A DNA stretch of 64,000 bases from Chlorophyllum brunneum. Taxonomy: Eukaryota > Basidiomycota > Agaricomycetes > Agaricales > Agaricaceae. The notes beneath the pieces were generated by a model that made no database searches, had not been told where the DNA came from, and was given only the letters and a program-made list of their open reading frames with translations. The DNA is taken from NCBI GenBank assembly GCA_963576785.1, contig OY756139.1, positions 4,588,001 through 4,652,000 of the forward strand. The letters are read 5' to 3'. Of this stretch, positions 17,078 to 26,437 are shown piece by piece. Numbering within the stretch: position 1 is the stretch's first letter; each line of letters begins with the position of its first letter. The translations under genes were made by a program, and so were the position numbers.

Positions 17078-18514
17078 TTATTCCCTTCATTAGTAATGAA
17101 TTCCATTTTGTTACATTCAATCTTCGGTGGTTGGTAGTAAGGACTGTCCTCAGGGAGTTCTTCTACTCCATATAGTTCAATGGGTTGGTATCCAATGTGA
17201 TTGGCTGCTTCCAACATCTGAGAAGGAATCCTTGTAATGGCCTTCATCCTGGTAGGGTGGTAAGGTCAAGGTGGCAGATGGTAAAGGGGGCAAGATGCCG
17301 CTTCGGGTCCTGGTGGTGGCAGTTCTGGAGCACCAGTGTCCATTGGAATGGGGAGGCCTGAGCCTAATAGTACAATAGCTTCGAGTACTTGCTCCATTTC
17401 TGGAACTGTGAACACAGCTGATGACCTCATCGAGTCAATTGTATAGTTCTTGCATGTCGGGATCCAGCTGTTGGGTTTGATAAGCCAGAGTGGTAGTTTG
17501 GCCATATTGTTGATCATAGTTGGGTTGGCTTTGTAGTACAAGTCAAGTATTTCGAGGTTGGGTGCTTCGTATAGGCTGCCTATGAACTCGTGGAGTCAGG
17601 TTAATTGTTGCTGCAGCATAAGAAATCTGGCAGGGTCTTTTGTTTTCATGGTCATGATACCAGTGATGATCTCAGATAGCCTGGTAATAGTTGAGTGGAA
17701 CTGCAGGTGGTTCATGCTCATATCGAGGTGGGTCATGACATGCAGGGTGGCCTTGGACAGGCACAAGTTCAACGAGTCTATGCTCTATTTGGGCATCAGT
17801 CTGAACCAGAGTTGATTGATGAGTCAGATTGCCATCATTAGTGGCATCATGGAAAGGAAGGCCTCGAGGGATTCTCGATGTGGGATATACAGGGTGAGGC
17901 TCTGGTGGAGGTTCTTGAGACTGGTCATTGTTTTGAGTGGATAGTTGGGGAATGTCAGGAGTCAATAAAGGGCTGCCTCGGCTGTGTGCACTAAGGGTAG
18001 TGCTGATTGAGCGACAGAGAAGTCGATAGGAGTGTTGGATGCATTGCAAATCCTCATGTACTCCATCAGGTAGAGTGTGGCTAGTAAGGATATCGTAGCT
18101 TTGTTGTATGGCATAGGTATATCGACTAAGCATTTGCATATTATGAAGGCAAGCAGCAAGCAAATTCCTGTATTTGTTGCAATGGGCAACAGATGTGTTA
18201 TCCCCTCGTAGATCGGGGTAGCGATCAGATAGTCATCTTTTGATAGTGTTTCGAAGTTGTAGGCAGGCAGTGTCACATGCGGATTTGATATCAAGTAGGG
18301 GAGGGATGGTATGCGGCTGTAATCCAATGGGCTGGATAAATTCCTTGTTGTTGAGGGTGATGGAATACTTGGGCAATGAGTGGAGGATATCATCAAGGTC
18401 TGGTGATACAGGCGGTCCATTGATGATATTGGCAGCAATTTCAGTGGTATTGGTAACTGTGGCTGTGGTGGCTGGTGCTGAGGCTGGGCAGGTATTGGAG
18501 GCATTGAGAGACAT
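16438..18514 (-). pseudogene. Gypsy-A ORF3, running through the PPT into the 3' LTR
   Basis: Starts 8 nt after the stop of the chromodomain frame (ATG at 18514) and is about 690 codons long, the last ~213 within the LTR. The N-terminal part (MSLNASNTCPASAP...) is Ala/Thr/Pro rich. The middle part (LLAACLHNMQMLSRYTYAIQQ) looks helical, followed by a Pro-rich stretch. A frameshift lies between about 17672 and 17560. The next part includes PEMEQVLEAIVLLGSGLPIP, PELPPPGPE and MLEAANHIGYQPIELYGVEELPED. The polypurine tract itself is translated as NEGNNV and the LTR start as MSEP. Internal stops are TGA; the one in the LTR start matches CGA in the solo LTR at 1500. Function unknown; no env or protease motif seen. 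Confidence 0.72.
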
Positions 18515-18521
18515 AGGGAGT

Positions 18522-18859
18522 TCAGATATTGTGAGCTCTTTTATAGGTCTCGAGTATATCCTTTGTGTTTCGGAGGTTTGATGCAGGTTCCCATGAATTT
18601 TCAGAAGTGTGGTAGCCTTTCCACTTGATTAGGTATCTGAAACAATTTTTTACCCTTTTATGGTGGAGAATGGCCTCGACTTCATATTCTTCTTGATCAT
18701 CAACAAGGAGAGGGAGGGGTTGAGATGTGTGTTGTCCATGGATCGTGTTTTCAATTGCAGGGGTAAGAAGAGAGGCATGAAACTTGTTATAGATCTTCCA
18801 TGTTTTAGGTAATTTTAGCTGAAACACAACAGGTGAGATCTTCTTGACAATTGTGAAAG
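18522..18859 (-). pseudogene. Gypsy-A integrase C-terminus with chromodomain (A2)
   Basis: On the minus strand this continues the integrase GPF motif across the B2 insertion: GPF lies on the 25356 side, followed here by TIVKKISPVVFQLKLP and KIYNKFHASLLTP. A chromodomain follows (YEVEAILHHKRVKNCFRYLIKWKGYHTSENSWEPASNL in pieces, near 18690-18560), with the aromatic positions Y, W and W present. It ends with TGA near 18522. It marks Gypsy-A as a chromovirus. No stop occurs inside this segment. Confidence 0.88.
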
Positions 18860-19159
18860 TGTTACGAATCATAGACCGTTCATTCCCATCATGCGCCCGT
18901 TACCTCGTGTACTCTCATACTTGTTTCATCTCCTGTATCACCCTAGAGGCTGTGCCTCCTACCTGACTCGTTCTACTCCTCTCCTCTGACTCCGTTACTC
19001 GACTCCCTTATTATTAGCCTCTACCACTAGTATATAAAGTGTAGTAATACTTGATGTATTCCTTACACTTTACCAATCGTATCATCCCTTCTTCCTTTCT
19101 CTACTTCCTTTCCTTTATCCAAAGGCTTGCAACCTGAGTCAGAGACTAAGGTCGTAACA
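18860..19159 (+). repeat. Gypsy-B B2 5' LTR
   Basis: 300 bp; identical to the B1 5' LTR as far as I can read. The TATA box is at 19031-19038, the predicted start 12-mer at 19065-19076, and the matching PBS at 19161-19172. Confidence 0.97.
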
Positions 19160-19252
19160 TTTGGTAAAGTGTCATTCAACTCACCTTGCAAGAGAGGTGC
19201 CACTATTCGTAACTAGGCTTGGAATAATAGCCTCCGACCAGGACGACAGTAT

Positions 19253-20524
19253 ATGAGTAGCAGTAGCTCATCGAGAACACCGAGAAAACAGAGAGCTCCG
19301 AGACTAACAGATATCCAGGGTTCACCCGTAGCAACAGGATCCAAACGATCAATAGAATCAGAAATCCCTGAAGGCCTTAAACGGCAGAAATCCGAACACA
19401 GCGTAGACAAAAGCACAGCGCTATTTGAAACCGAATTCGACACAGAAGTCGCCGAAAACACATCCGATATAGATATCGCCGAGACCTACGAAGAAGAATC
19501 CGAACACAGTACAGACGAAGAACCAGCTCCGTTTGAAGAAGAAATCGACACCGCTTTATTTGAAACCGAATTCGACACAGAAGTCGCCGACGCCACAGCC
19601 GATAGAGAAATCGCCGAGACATACGAAAACGAACACAGCGAATCAGAGTTAGAACCAGAGATGACAGACGAAATCAACGTACCAAAGAACCTAGCCCCGG
19701 AACCAGGATATTTCAATGGGGATAGGACCAAATTTGACGATTGGTGGAGAGCCATATCCTTATGGATAATGTTCAACAAGATAGATGAAGAAGAACAGAA
19801 AATAGTAGCCATTTTGGCAAGGATGAAAGGAGGACTAGCAGGTCCTTACGCCAACACGCAACTACAAGCCATCCAGAATAAGAAAACACCGGCTTGGGAG
19901 GACTTTACGAAAGAAGTAGAAGCCACATTCTCCTTGGGGAATAGGAAAGCCATAGCAGAAGGAGAAATAGAGACGTTCAAACAGGGAAAGAAAAACACAG
20001 CAGACTTCTTAATCAAATTCGAAGCATTAAGAGCCCAAGCAGGAACAGACGACACACACGCGATATTCCTTCTCAAGCGCCACACCCGAGCAGACATTAT
20101 TCGAACCATAGTAGGTTATCCGACAACCTCCGTCCCAACAACATACAGCAAATGGAAAACCACGATCCTCGCAGTAGGACAAGGTTACGAAGCAACGGAC
20201 ATCACCAGAGGAGATGTCAGAACCACCACCGGAGTTATCTATGGAGGAAGAGGACAGCCCATGGAAATAGGACGACAAAGGGCAGACACCGATCAGACGG
20301 GGAAACCAAGGTGCTACAATTGCAACCTTTACGGACATATCGCCAAATACTGCAGAAAGAAGACGAAAGTCACGTACACCAAAATAACGTGTTACAACTG
20401 CGGTAAACAGGGCCACATCTCGAAGAACTGCCGGGCACCCAAGAAAGCCCATATTAGAGAAATCAACGAGGATGATGAACAAGAGATAGAGGAGAAAGAG
20501 GATTTTGTCGAAGGCTCCGAGTAA
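19253..20524 (+). CDS. gag: Gypsy-B Gag (423 aa), copy B2
   Basis: The same protein as B1 Gag: acidic N-terminus with two ALFETEFDTEVA units, capsid domain, and two CCHC knuckles at residues 354-367 and 380-393. No difference from B1 was found. The start is the first ATG after the PBS leader. The pol frame begins in the -1 register 46 nt before the stop. Confidence 0.95.
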   Translation: MSSSSSSRTPRKQRAPRLTDIQGSPVATGSKRSIESEIPEGLKRQKSEHSVDKSTALFETEFDTEVAENTSDIDIAETYEEESEHSTDEEPAPFEEEIDTALFETEFDTEVADATADREIAETYENEHSESELEPEMTDEINVPKNLAPEPGYFNGDRTKFDDWWRAISLWIMFNKIDEEEQKIVAILARMKGGLAGPYANTQLQAIQNKKTPAWEDFTKEVEATFSLGNRKAIAEGEIETFKQGKKNTADFLIKFEALRAQAGTDDTHAIFLLKRHTRADIIRTIVGYPTTSVPTTYSKWKTTILAVGQGYEATDITRGDVRTTTGVIYGGRGQPMEIGRQRADTDQTGKPRCYNCNLYGHIAKYCRKKTKVTYTKITCYNCGKQGHISKNCRAPKKAHIREINEDDEQEIEEKEDFVEGSE

Positions 20525-20712
20525 GCGCAAACCCGCGAGCCAATAAAACTAGAGTTCCTGTTTTATCACAGAATAGAAGATACGTGATTCCCCAAAAACG
20601 AAACTCTAAGCGCGAACTTCTCCTCGACTCAACAATCCAGACAAAAATGGGACGCAAACCAATTATAACTCTGGTAGACTCCGGATGCACCCACACGTGC
20701 ATAGCACAATGA
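20479..20712 (+). pseudogene. Gypsy-B protease N-terminal part with in-frame TGA, copy B2
   Basis: As in B1: the LVDSGCTHTC aspartic protease core is followed by TGA at 20710-20712. Finding it in both independent insertions means the source element already carried it, or that the two copies were homogenised later. Confidence 0.7.
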
Positions 20713-23700
20713 ACAGTAGAAGAAGAACAGATCCCGACTAAAGCCCTGGAAATCCCAATCAAAGTAATCAACGCCGATGGAACGGAGAATAGAAAGGGAG
20801 AAATAACAGATAAAGCACAACTAGTACTAAACAACGGCAACCACACGGAACAAATCGACGCTCTAGTAACACAATTGGAAAGCGCGGACTTATACCTGGG
20901 GCACGATTGGCTGGTCAAACATAACCCGGAAATCGATTGGAACAATCATGTCATACGATTCACGAGATGTCCAGAAGATTGCAAAATATCACATAGCAAC
21001 ATACGGTTCAACGAGAAAATACGGACAGTCAAGGAACACATTGAAGAGAAAAAGGCGGACTGGACGGACGATGAAGATCTACCACCATACCTCCGACAGT
21101 ACACCCATCTGTTCAACAAAAAGAACTTCGATAATCTACCCGCACACACGGTATGGGACCACGAGATAAATCTGTCAGAAGACGCACCCCCGGTACTGCA
21201 GTCCAAAGTTTACCCAATGACAATAACGGAAAAACAGGAACTACAAAAATTCCTCAACGAAAACCTCGCCTCAGGACGTATCAGACCATCACAATCCCCC
21301 TACGCCACCCCATGCTTCTTTATACCAAAGAAAGACGGAACAAAACGCCTGGTACAAGATTACAAGAAGCTGAATGAACACACCATCAAAGATAAAACGC
21401 CACTACCACTTATAAGCGAGGTGTTAGACCGACTAAAGGGCGCAAAAGTGTTTAATAAGCTCGACATCATTTGGGGATACAACAACGTCCGAATCAGGAA
21501 AGGAGACGAATGGAAGGCAGCGTTCGTAACAAACAATGGATTATTTGAACCTACGGTCATGTTCTTCGGAATGAGCAATTCACCGGCAACCTTCCAAAGA
21601 ATGATGAACACGATATTCCAAGAACTATTACATGAAGGGACGCTTGTCAACTACATGGACGATTTCGTCATTCCAGGAACCACACAGGAGGAACTCGAGA
21701 AAAGAACGACACGGTTCTTAGACATTGCAGCCAAACACCAGCTATACTTCAAACGATCAAAATGTATGTTCGACGCGAAAGAAATACCCATACTGGGCTT
21801 TGTGGTAGGACAGGGCAGCATTAAAATGGAGGAAGAGAAGGTGAAAGCAGTAAGGGAATGGCCAACACCCAAATCCGTGAAGGATGTCGAAAAATTCCTC
21901 GGCTTTGCAAATTTCTACCGACGATTCATACAAGACTTCAGTAACATAGCAACACCACTACATGAACTCAAGAAGAAAGACGCACAATGGTCATGGTCAG
22001 AACGGCAACAACAAGCGTTCGAAGAAATCAAGAAGAAAATCACGAGCGAACCAGTACTAGCGATGCCCCGAGATAAAGGACAATATAGAGTGGAGGTAGA
22101 CGCATCAGGGTACGGAGTAGGAGCGGTATTATCACAAGACCAAGATAACCAGTGGCACCCAATCGCATTCCACTCGAGAACAATGACACCGGCAGAACGA
22201 AATTACCAGATCTATGACAAAGAACTATTGGCAATCCGAGAAGCGGTCAAAACTTGGAGACAATATCTACTCGACGCCGACAAACCATTCGAGATATGGA
22301 CGGACCACAAGAACTTGGAATACTTTAGGAAACCGCAACAACTCACAGGACGACAGGCGAGATGGCAACTGGAACTACAGGAATATCACTACACGTTAAA
22401 ACACATACCCGGAAAAACAAACACAAAAGCAGATGTGTTATCAAGACTAACGAAAACGGACACAACCAGAGACAACACAGATATCACGCTATTACCCGAC
22501 CACTTATTCGACAACACTACCACCGAGATCAGACAAATGTGGGATATATCGGGAGAAGAAGACCTGAAACACCGACTGCGAAAGGAGCAGAGGAGAGAAA
22601 CACAATGGTTAAGAGAAAAGGAGAAACGACCAGAGGAGATATGGGAAACTGATGGATTACCCATCTTCGAAGGAAGAATATACGTACCACCAAACACCGA
22701 ATTACGCCAAGAAATACTCCAACAACACCACGACAAAACGGACGTAGGACACCCGGGACAACACAGAATGATCGAACTCCTCAAAAGGACATATTGGTGG
22801 CCACAAATGCGTAACGATGTTAAACGATACATCAAGGGATGTGACACATGTCAGAGAAATAAAATACTCCGAACACGACCTACCACACACCTCCATCCAT
22901 TACCAATACCCACCGGACCATGGGAAGAGATATCAATCGACATGATAGGACCACTGCCAGAATCGGAGGGATACGACGCGATACTTGTCATCGTTGATCG
23001 TTTCAGCAAAATGATCAGACTACGAGCAGTTAACACCACCCTATCATCCGAGGAGCTAGGAGATATATATCGGGACGACATATGGAGACAACATGGGATA
23101 CCACGCAGGATCATCAGTGACAGAGGCCCACAGTTCGCATCAAAATTCATGGCGGAACTTTGCAAAGCAACCGGCACCCAACGAAACCTATCCACGGCAT
23201 ACCATCCACAAACAGATGGTCAAACGGAGCGCATCAACCAAGAGGTTGAGGCCTACCTCAGAAATGTAATCAATCACGCACAGAACAACTGGAAGAAATG
23301 GCTCAGCACGGCAGAATTCCAGTATAACGATAAAACACATAGTGCCACAGGACATTCACCGTTCCAGATAGTATACGGACGACACCCATGGAAGGGCGAC
23401 ATCTCAAATGAGATCAAGGCTCCAGCAATCACGGAAAGAATACAAGAACTGCAGGACATACGCCAAGCAACGATCAAAATGCTCCAACAAAACCAGATAC
23501 AGATGGAAAAGCGAAACAGCACAAAGCCAGAACACGAGTACCAAACAGGAGACCAAATTTGGCTGGAAGCAGACAATATTAGGACAACAAGACCAACGAA
23601 AAAATTAGATCACAAGAGATACGGACCGTTCCGAGTAAAAGAAAAAATAGGCGAAACAAGCTACCGCCTGGAGCTACCTGAAACATGGGCGATACACGAC

Positions 23701-24006
23701 GTATTCAACAGCAGACTACTTTCCCCCTATCACAACCCCGAGTATGACAGCCAGCGCACTCCGCCACCACCGATCCCCGAGATAGTTAATGATGAAGAAC
23801 ACTACGAAGTAGACGAAGTCCGAGGACACCGCATGAAAGGGAAACGAAAACAGTACCTAATAAACTGGAAAGGATATACGTCCGAAGAAGATACATGGGA
23901 AGACGAAACAAACTTAGACAGCGCCAAGGAAGCAGTACAAGAATTCATAAGCAAGATTTCGAGGACGAAACCTATAAAAAGGGGAGGTAAAAAACAGCAA
24001 TTATGA
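20713..24006 (+). CDS. pol: Gypsy-B Pol, copy B2
   Basis: RT, RNase H, integrase and chromodomain in the same order as in B1. YMDD lies at 21652-21663, the RNase H Asp at 22099, integrase catalytic residues at 22939 (Asp), 23119 (Asp) and 23227 (Glu), and the chromodomain at 23806-23972. The RT motif here is FFGMSNSPATFQ, the usual form in this superfamily; B1 has Leu for the second Ser. Open from the protease TGA to TGA at 24004-24006. Confidence 0.95.
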   Translation, partial: TVEEEQIPTKALEIPIKVINADGTENRKGEITDKAQLVLNNGNHTEQIDALVTQLESADLYLGHDWLVKHNPEIDWNNHVIRFTRCPEDCKISHSNIRFNEKIRTVKEHIEEKKADWTDDEDLPPYLRQYTHLFNKKNFDNLPAHTVWDHEINLSEDAPPVLQSKVYPMTITEKQELQKFLNENLASGRIRPSQSPYATPCFFIPKKDGTKRLVQDYKKLNEHTIKDKTPLPLISEVLDRLKGAKVFNKLDIIWGYNNVRIRKGDEWKAAFVTNNGLFEPTVMFFGMSNSPATFQRMMNTIFQELLHEGTLVNYMDDFVIPGTTQEELEKRTTRFLDIAAKHQLYFKRSKCMFDAKEIPILGFVVGQGSIKMEEEKVKAVREWPTPKSVKDVEKFLGFANFYRRFIQDFSNIATPLHELKKKDAQWSWSERQQQAFEEIKKKITSEPVLAMPRDKGQYRVEVDASGYGVGAVLSQDQDNQWHPIAFHSRTMTPAERNYQIYDKELLAIREAVKTWRQYLLDADKPFEIWTDHKNLEYFRKPQQLTGRQARWQLELQEYHYTLKHIPGKTNTKADVLSRLTKTDTTRDNTDITLLPDHLFDNTTTEIRQMWDISGEEDLKHRLRKEQRRETQWLREKEKRPEEIWETDGLPIFEGRIYVPPNTELRQEILQQHHDKTDVGHPGQHRMIELLKRTYWWPQMRNDVKRYIKGCDTCQRNKILRTRPTTHLHPLPIPTGPWEEISIDMIGPLPESEGYDAILVIVDRFSKMIRLRAVNTTLSSEELGDIYRDDIWRQHGIPRRIISDRGPQFASKFMAELCKATGTQRNLSTAYHPQTDGQTERINQEVEAYLRNVINHAQNNWKKWLSTAEFQYNDKTHSATGHSPFQIVYGRHPWKGDISNEIKAPAITERIQELQDIRQATIKMLQQNQIQMEKRNSTKPEHEYQTGDQIWLEADNIRTTRPTKKLDHKRYGPFRVKEKIGETSYRLELPETWAIHDVFNSRLLSPYHNPEYDSQRTPPPPIPEIVNDEEHYEVDEVRGHRMKGKRKQYLINWKGYTSEEDTWEDETNLDSAKEAVQEFISKISRTKPIKRGGKKQQL

Positions 24007-24194
24007 ACAGCAAACCTCGCATCTCAAGTAACCACTACACTCATCGCATCACTCGTGGTATTCACTTCACCCTTGACTTTGCCAACTATCTCTACAATAC
24101 ACCATGCCCGCCGAACGCCAACTTACCCCGTACCCCTACCTCGCAGAATTTGAAGAACTCGTCCCAGAAAGGACCAACCAGGAAGAAATCGTAG
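24003..24194 (+). CDS. Small ORF coupled to the pol stop by ATGA, copy B2
   Basis: 63 codons; the ATG overlaps the pol TGA and the frame overlaps the start of ORF3. It differs from B1 by one residue (Arg for His, from the base change at 24046). Translation is unproven; see B1. Confidence 0.4.
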   Translation: MNSKPRISSNHYTHRITRGIHFTLDFANYLYNTPCPPNANLPRTPTSQNLKNSSQKGPTRKKS

Positions 24195-24940
24195 AAGGAG
24201 AAACCCTAGTCGACACCATAATACTACTGGGAGCAGCAGTAAAAGCAACCCAAGAAGGAGCCTCGAAAATTATGGACACCTTATCCGACGCCACTCCAAG
24301 ACTCAATCAGTTCATCATCAACGAAGGAAGGAGAGACCAACTGGAGAGACACTTGTACGAGATTAACGACGACTTGCAACTCCTCGTTATCTCCAACATA
24401 CGAGCTCGGATGCACAGTATCCTTGTAGCCCTAGCCGAACGACTCAATACGTACGAATCCAGAAGCACAGACAACCTCTCCCACCACATCGTTAATCGAC
24501 TACTCGTTAGTAACGACCCATTCCCCATCCAACACCACATCTGCCACACATGCGAACAAAAGACGCAAGAAAGAACCGCCGCTGACCAGCTACTCCACCC
24601 CGACATTGAAGAGGAAGTCGCTCACCTCCAAACCATACTCACCACGGTAGTACCCCCCATCACACCCATGACTTTCCACCCGCCGACAGGATATAACACT
24701 TTGAAATCAGAAGGAGAAAAGGACAACGATTATTGGAAAGAGATTGTGTACAAACTTTTAAGCAATCACACCAACGACAACACTACGTACAACAACCACA
24801 CCCACTTCCTGTTTAAAGAAGGACCACCACACGCACCCCTCTGGATTGGTTTACGACGTGTTGACAAGACACCTCTCATTGGAGGAAACAAGAAGGACTT
24901 GGCCAGAGCTCTGGGAGCGGCCGTACCTATGAACGAGTAA
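24104..24940 (+). CDS. Gypsy-B ORF3, uncharacterised 278-aa protein, copy B2
   Basis: Identical to B1 ORF3. It begins 97 nt after the pol stop and ends 110 nt before the 3' LTR. It lacks membrane segments and known catalytic motifs. The conserved C-terminal block is FHPPTGYNTLK, NDYWKEIVYKLL, APLWIGL. Because no promoter is evident in front of it, expression would need reinitiation, a spliced RNA, or frameshifting from the small ORF. Function unknown. Confidence 0.8.
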   Translation: MPAERQLTPYPYLAEFEELVPERTNQEEIVEGETLVDTIILLGAAVKATQEGASKIMDTLSDATPRLNQFIINEGRRDQLERHLYEINDDLQLLVISNIRARMHSILVALAERLNTYESRSTDNLSHHIVNRLLVSNDPFPIQHHICHTCEQKTQERTAADQLLHPDIEEEVAHLQTILTTVVPPITPMTFHPPTGYNTLKSEGEKDNDYWKEIVYKLLSNHTNDNTTYNNHTHFLFKEGPPHAPLWIGLRRVDKTPLIGGNKKDLARALGAAVPMNE

Positions 24941-25050
24941 AAACACTCGTCGGGTTTTCTTAAACTTTAACAAATTCCATATGTTCTATCTTACAAAGGA
25001 CCTTTACAGTAATACGTATCATGAGGACATGAAGCTTGAAAGGGAGGTAT

Positions 25051-25350
25051 TGTTACGAATCATAGACCGTTCATTCCCATCATGCGCCCATTACCTCGTG
25101 TACTCTCATACTTGTTTCATCTCCTGTATCACCCTAGAGGCTGTGCCTCCTACCTGACTCGTTCTACTCCTCTCCTCTGACTCCGTTACTCGACTCCCTT
25201 ATTATTAGCCTCTACCACTAGTATATAAAGTGTAGTAATACTTGATGTATTCCTTACACTTTACCAATCGTATCATCCCTTCTTCCTTTCTCTACTTCCT
25301 TTCCTTTATCCAAAGGCTTGCAACCTGAGTCAGAGACTAAGGTCGTAACA
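25051..25350 (+). repeat. Gypsy-B B2 3' LTR
   Basis: 300 bp, with A at 25090 where the 5' LTR has G. Preceded by the polypurine tract (25038-25050) and followed by the target duplication GAAAG. Confidence 0.97.
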
Positions 25351-25355
25351 GAAAG

Positions 25356-26437
25356 GTCCTTCCCTTCTTTGGGTGATTTTCCTATTTGCAAAGTTTATTG
25401 GTAGGTGTTTGTTTTCTAACCAAACTTTATCCCCTTCATTAAAGTTTGGTAATCTATAATTTGTGGTTCATTTAGGCATGATTTCATGGGCATGGTTGTG
25501 TGCTTCGAGGGCTCGATATCGAGCATTGGATAGTTTCTTGAGGTAATCCTCAGTGGCAGGGACATTTGTTGGTTCCAGAGTAGTGGGAAATACTTTTGGT
25601 GCATAGCCATAGAGTAGCTGGAAAGGTGACTCCTTTTGTCCAGTGTGGGGGTGGTTGTTATGAGCAAATTTGTAGAGTGAGAGGAACTTTGCCCAATCAT
25701 TTGGTTGAGCTGAAGTGGCAAGTGCTAAATATAGCTCAATTTCCTGATTGATTCATTTGGTTGATCTGTCAGTTTGCGGGTGATAGGCTGTTAAATAGGC
25801 AGGGTCAAAGAATTCTTGCATTGCTTTGGTGGTAAATTGCAGATCTTGGTCAGAGATGATTTTGTCAGGTATGCCATATTTGGCAAAGAGGTGGTCAACC
25901 AATAGTTGTGCAATCTGTTGTGTGTCGGTGTTTTTGGTAGTTGGCACTAGAATTATCCCCTTCGATAATCCATGGTCCACTATGGATAAAATACAATCAT
26001 ATGCTTGGGATGGGGGGAGATCAGTGATAAGGTCCATTGATATTTGGGAAAATGGACAGGTCGACTTGGGTACAGGAATAGGTTGTAGTGGTGGTTTTGT
26101 TGGGTGACAGTTAATCTTGAATTGCTGGCATTTCGGACATCCAGCGACATACTCATGGACATAGTCCTTGATTCCTGGCCAATAGGCATAATCCAATATC
26201 TTGGATAAGGTAGCTGCTGCTCCTGGGTGGAGGTTTGGTAAGGCATCGTGGGCACATTCAGTGATCCAGTATTTCAATCCAGGGTCATTCGGAATGATGA
26301 CTTGGTTGGCATTGTATGGGAGATCACCATCAGGTGTCTCATCAAGATTGGGGTCAATCATATCACGGTGTTGACATACTTTGTCAAGATCAGCTTCGGT
26401 GAGTAGGTGCACTATGGTACTGTCAAATACAGTCACT
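25356..26437 (-). pseudogene. Gypsy-A integrase core (A2)
   Basis: On the minus strand: the zinc-finger region (CPKCQQFK near 26130), then the catalytic core DLITDLPPSQAYDCILSIVD with the first Asp, and KIISDQDLQFTTKAM with the second. The catalytic Glu of the usual QTERINQ is changed to Lys (STK), directly followed by a TGA, so the enzyme is dead twice over. The segment 25356-25750 continues the C-terminal part with more stops and ends at GPF, where B2 is inserted. The longest open piece is 26436-25753. Confidence 0.88.

Larger units (their letters stand above)
18860..25350 (+). mobile_element. Gypsy-B copy B2, near-intact 6491-bp chromovirus
   Basis: Inserted into Gypsy-A A2 integrase, flanked by GAAAG (18855-18859 and 25351-25355). 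It has the same length as B1. Differences found: 21581 C (B1 8369 T) and 24046 G (B1 10834 A). Its LTRs differ by one base, 18899 G versus 25090 A, the same mismatch at the same LTR position as in B1. Different target duplications show two separate insertions. CpG-rich and presumably recent. Confidence 0.96.
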
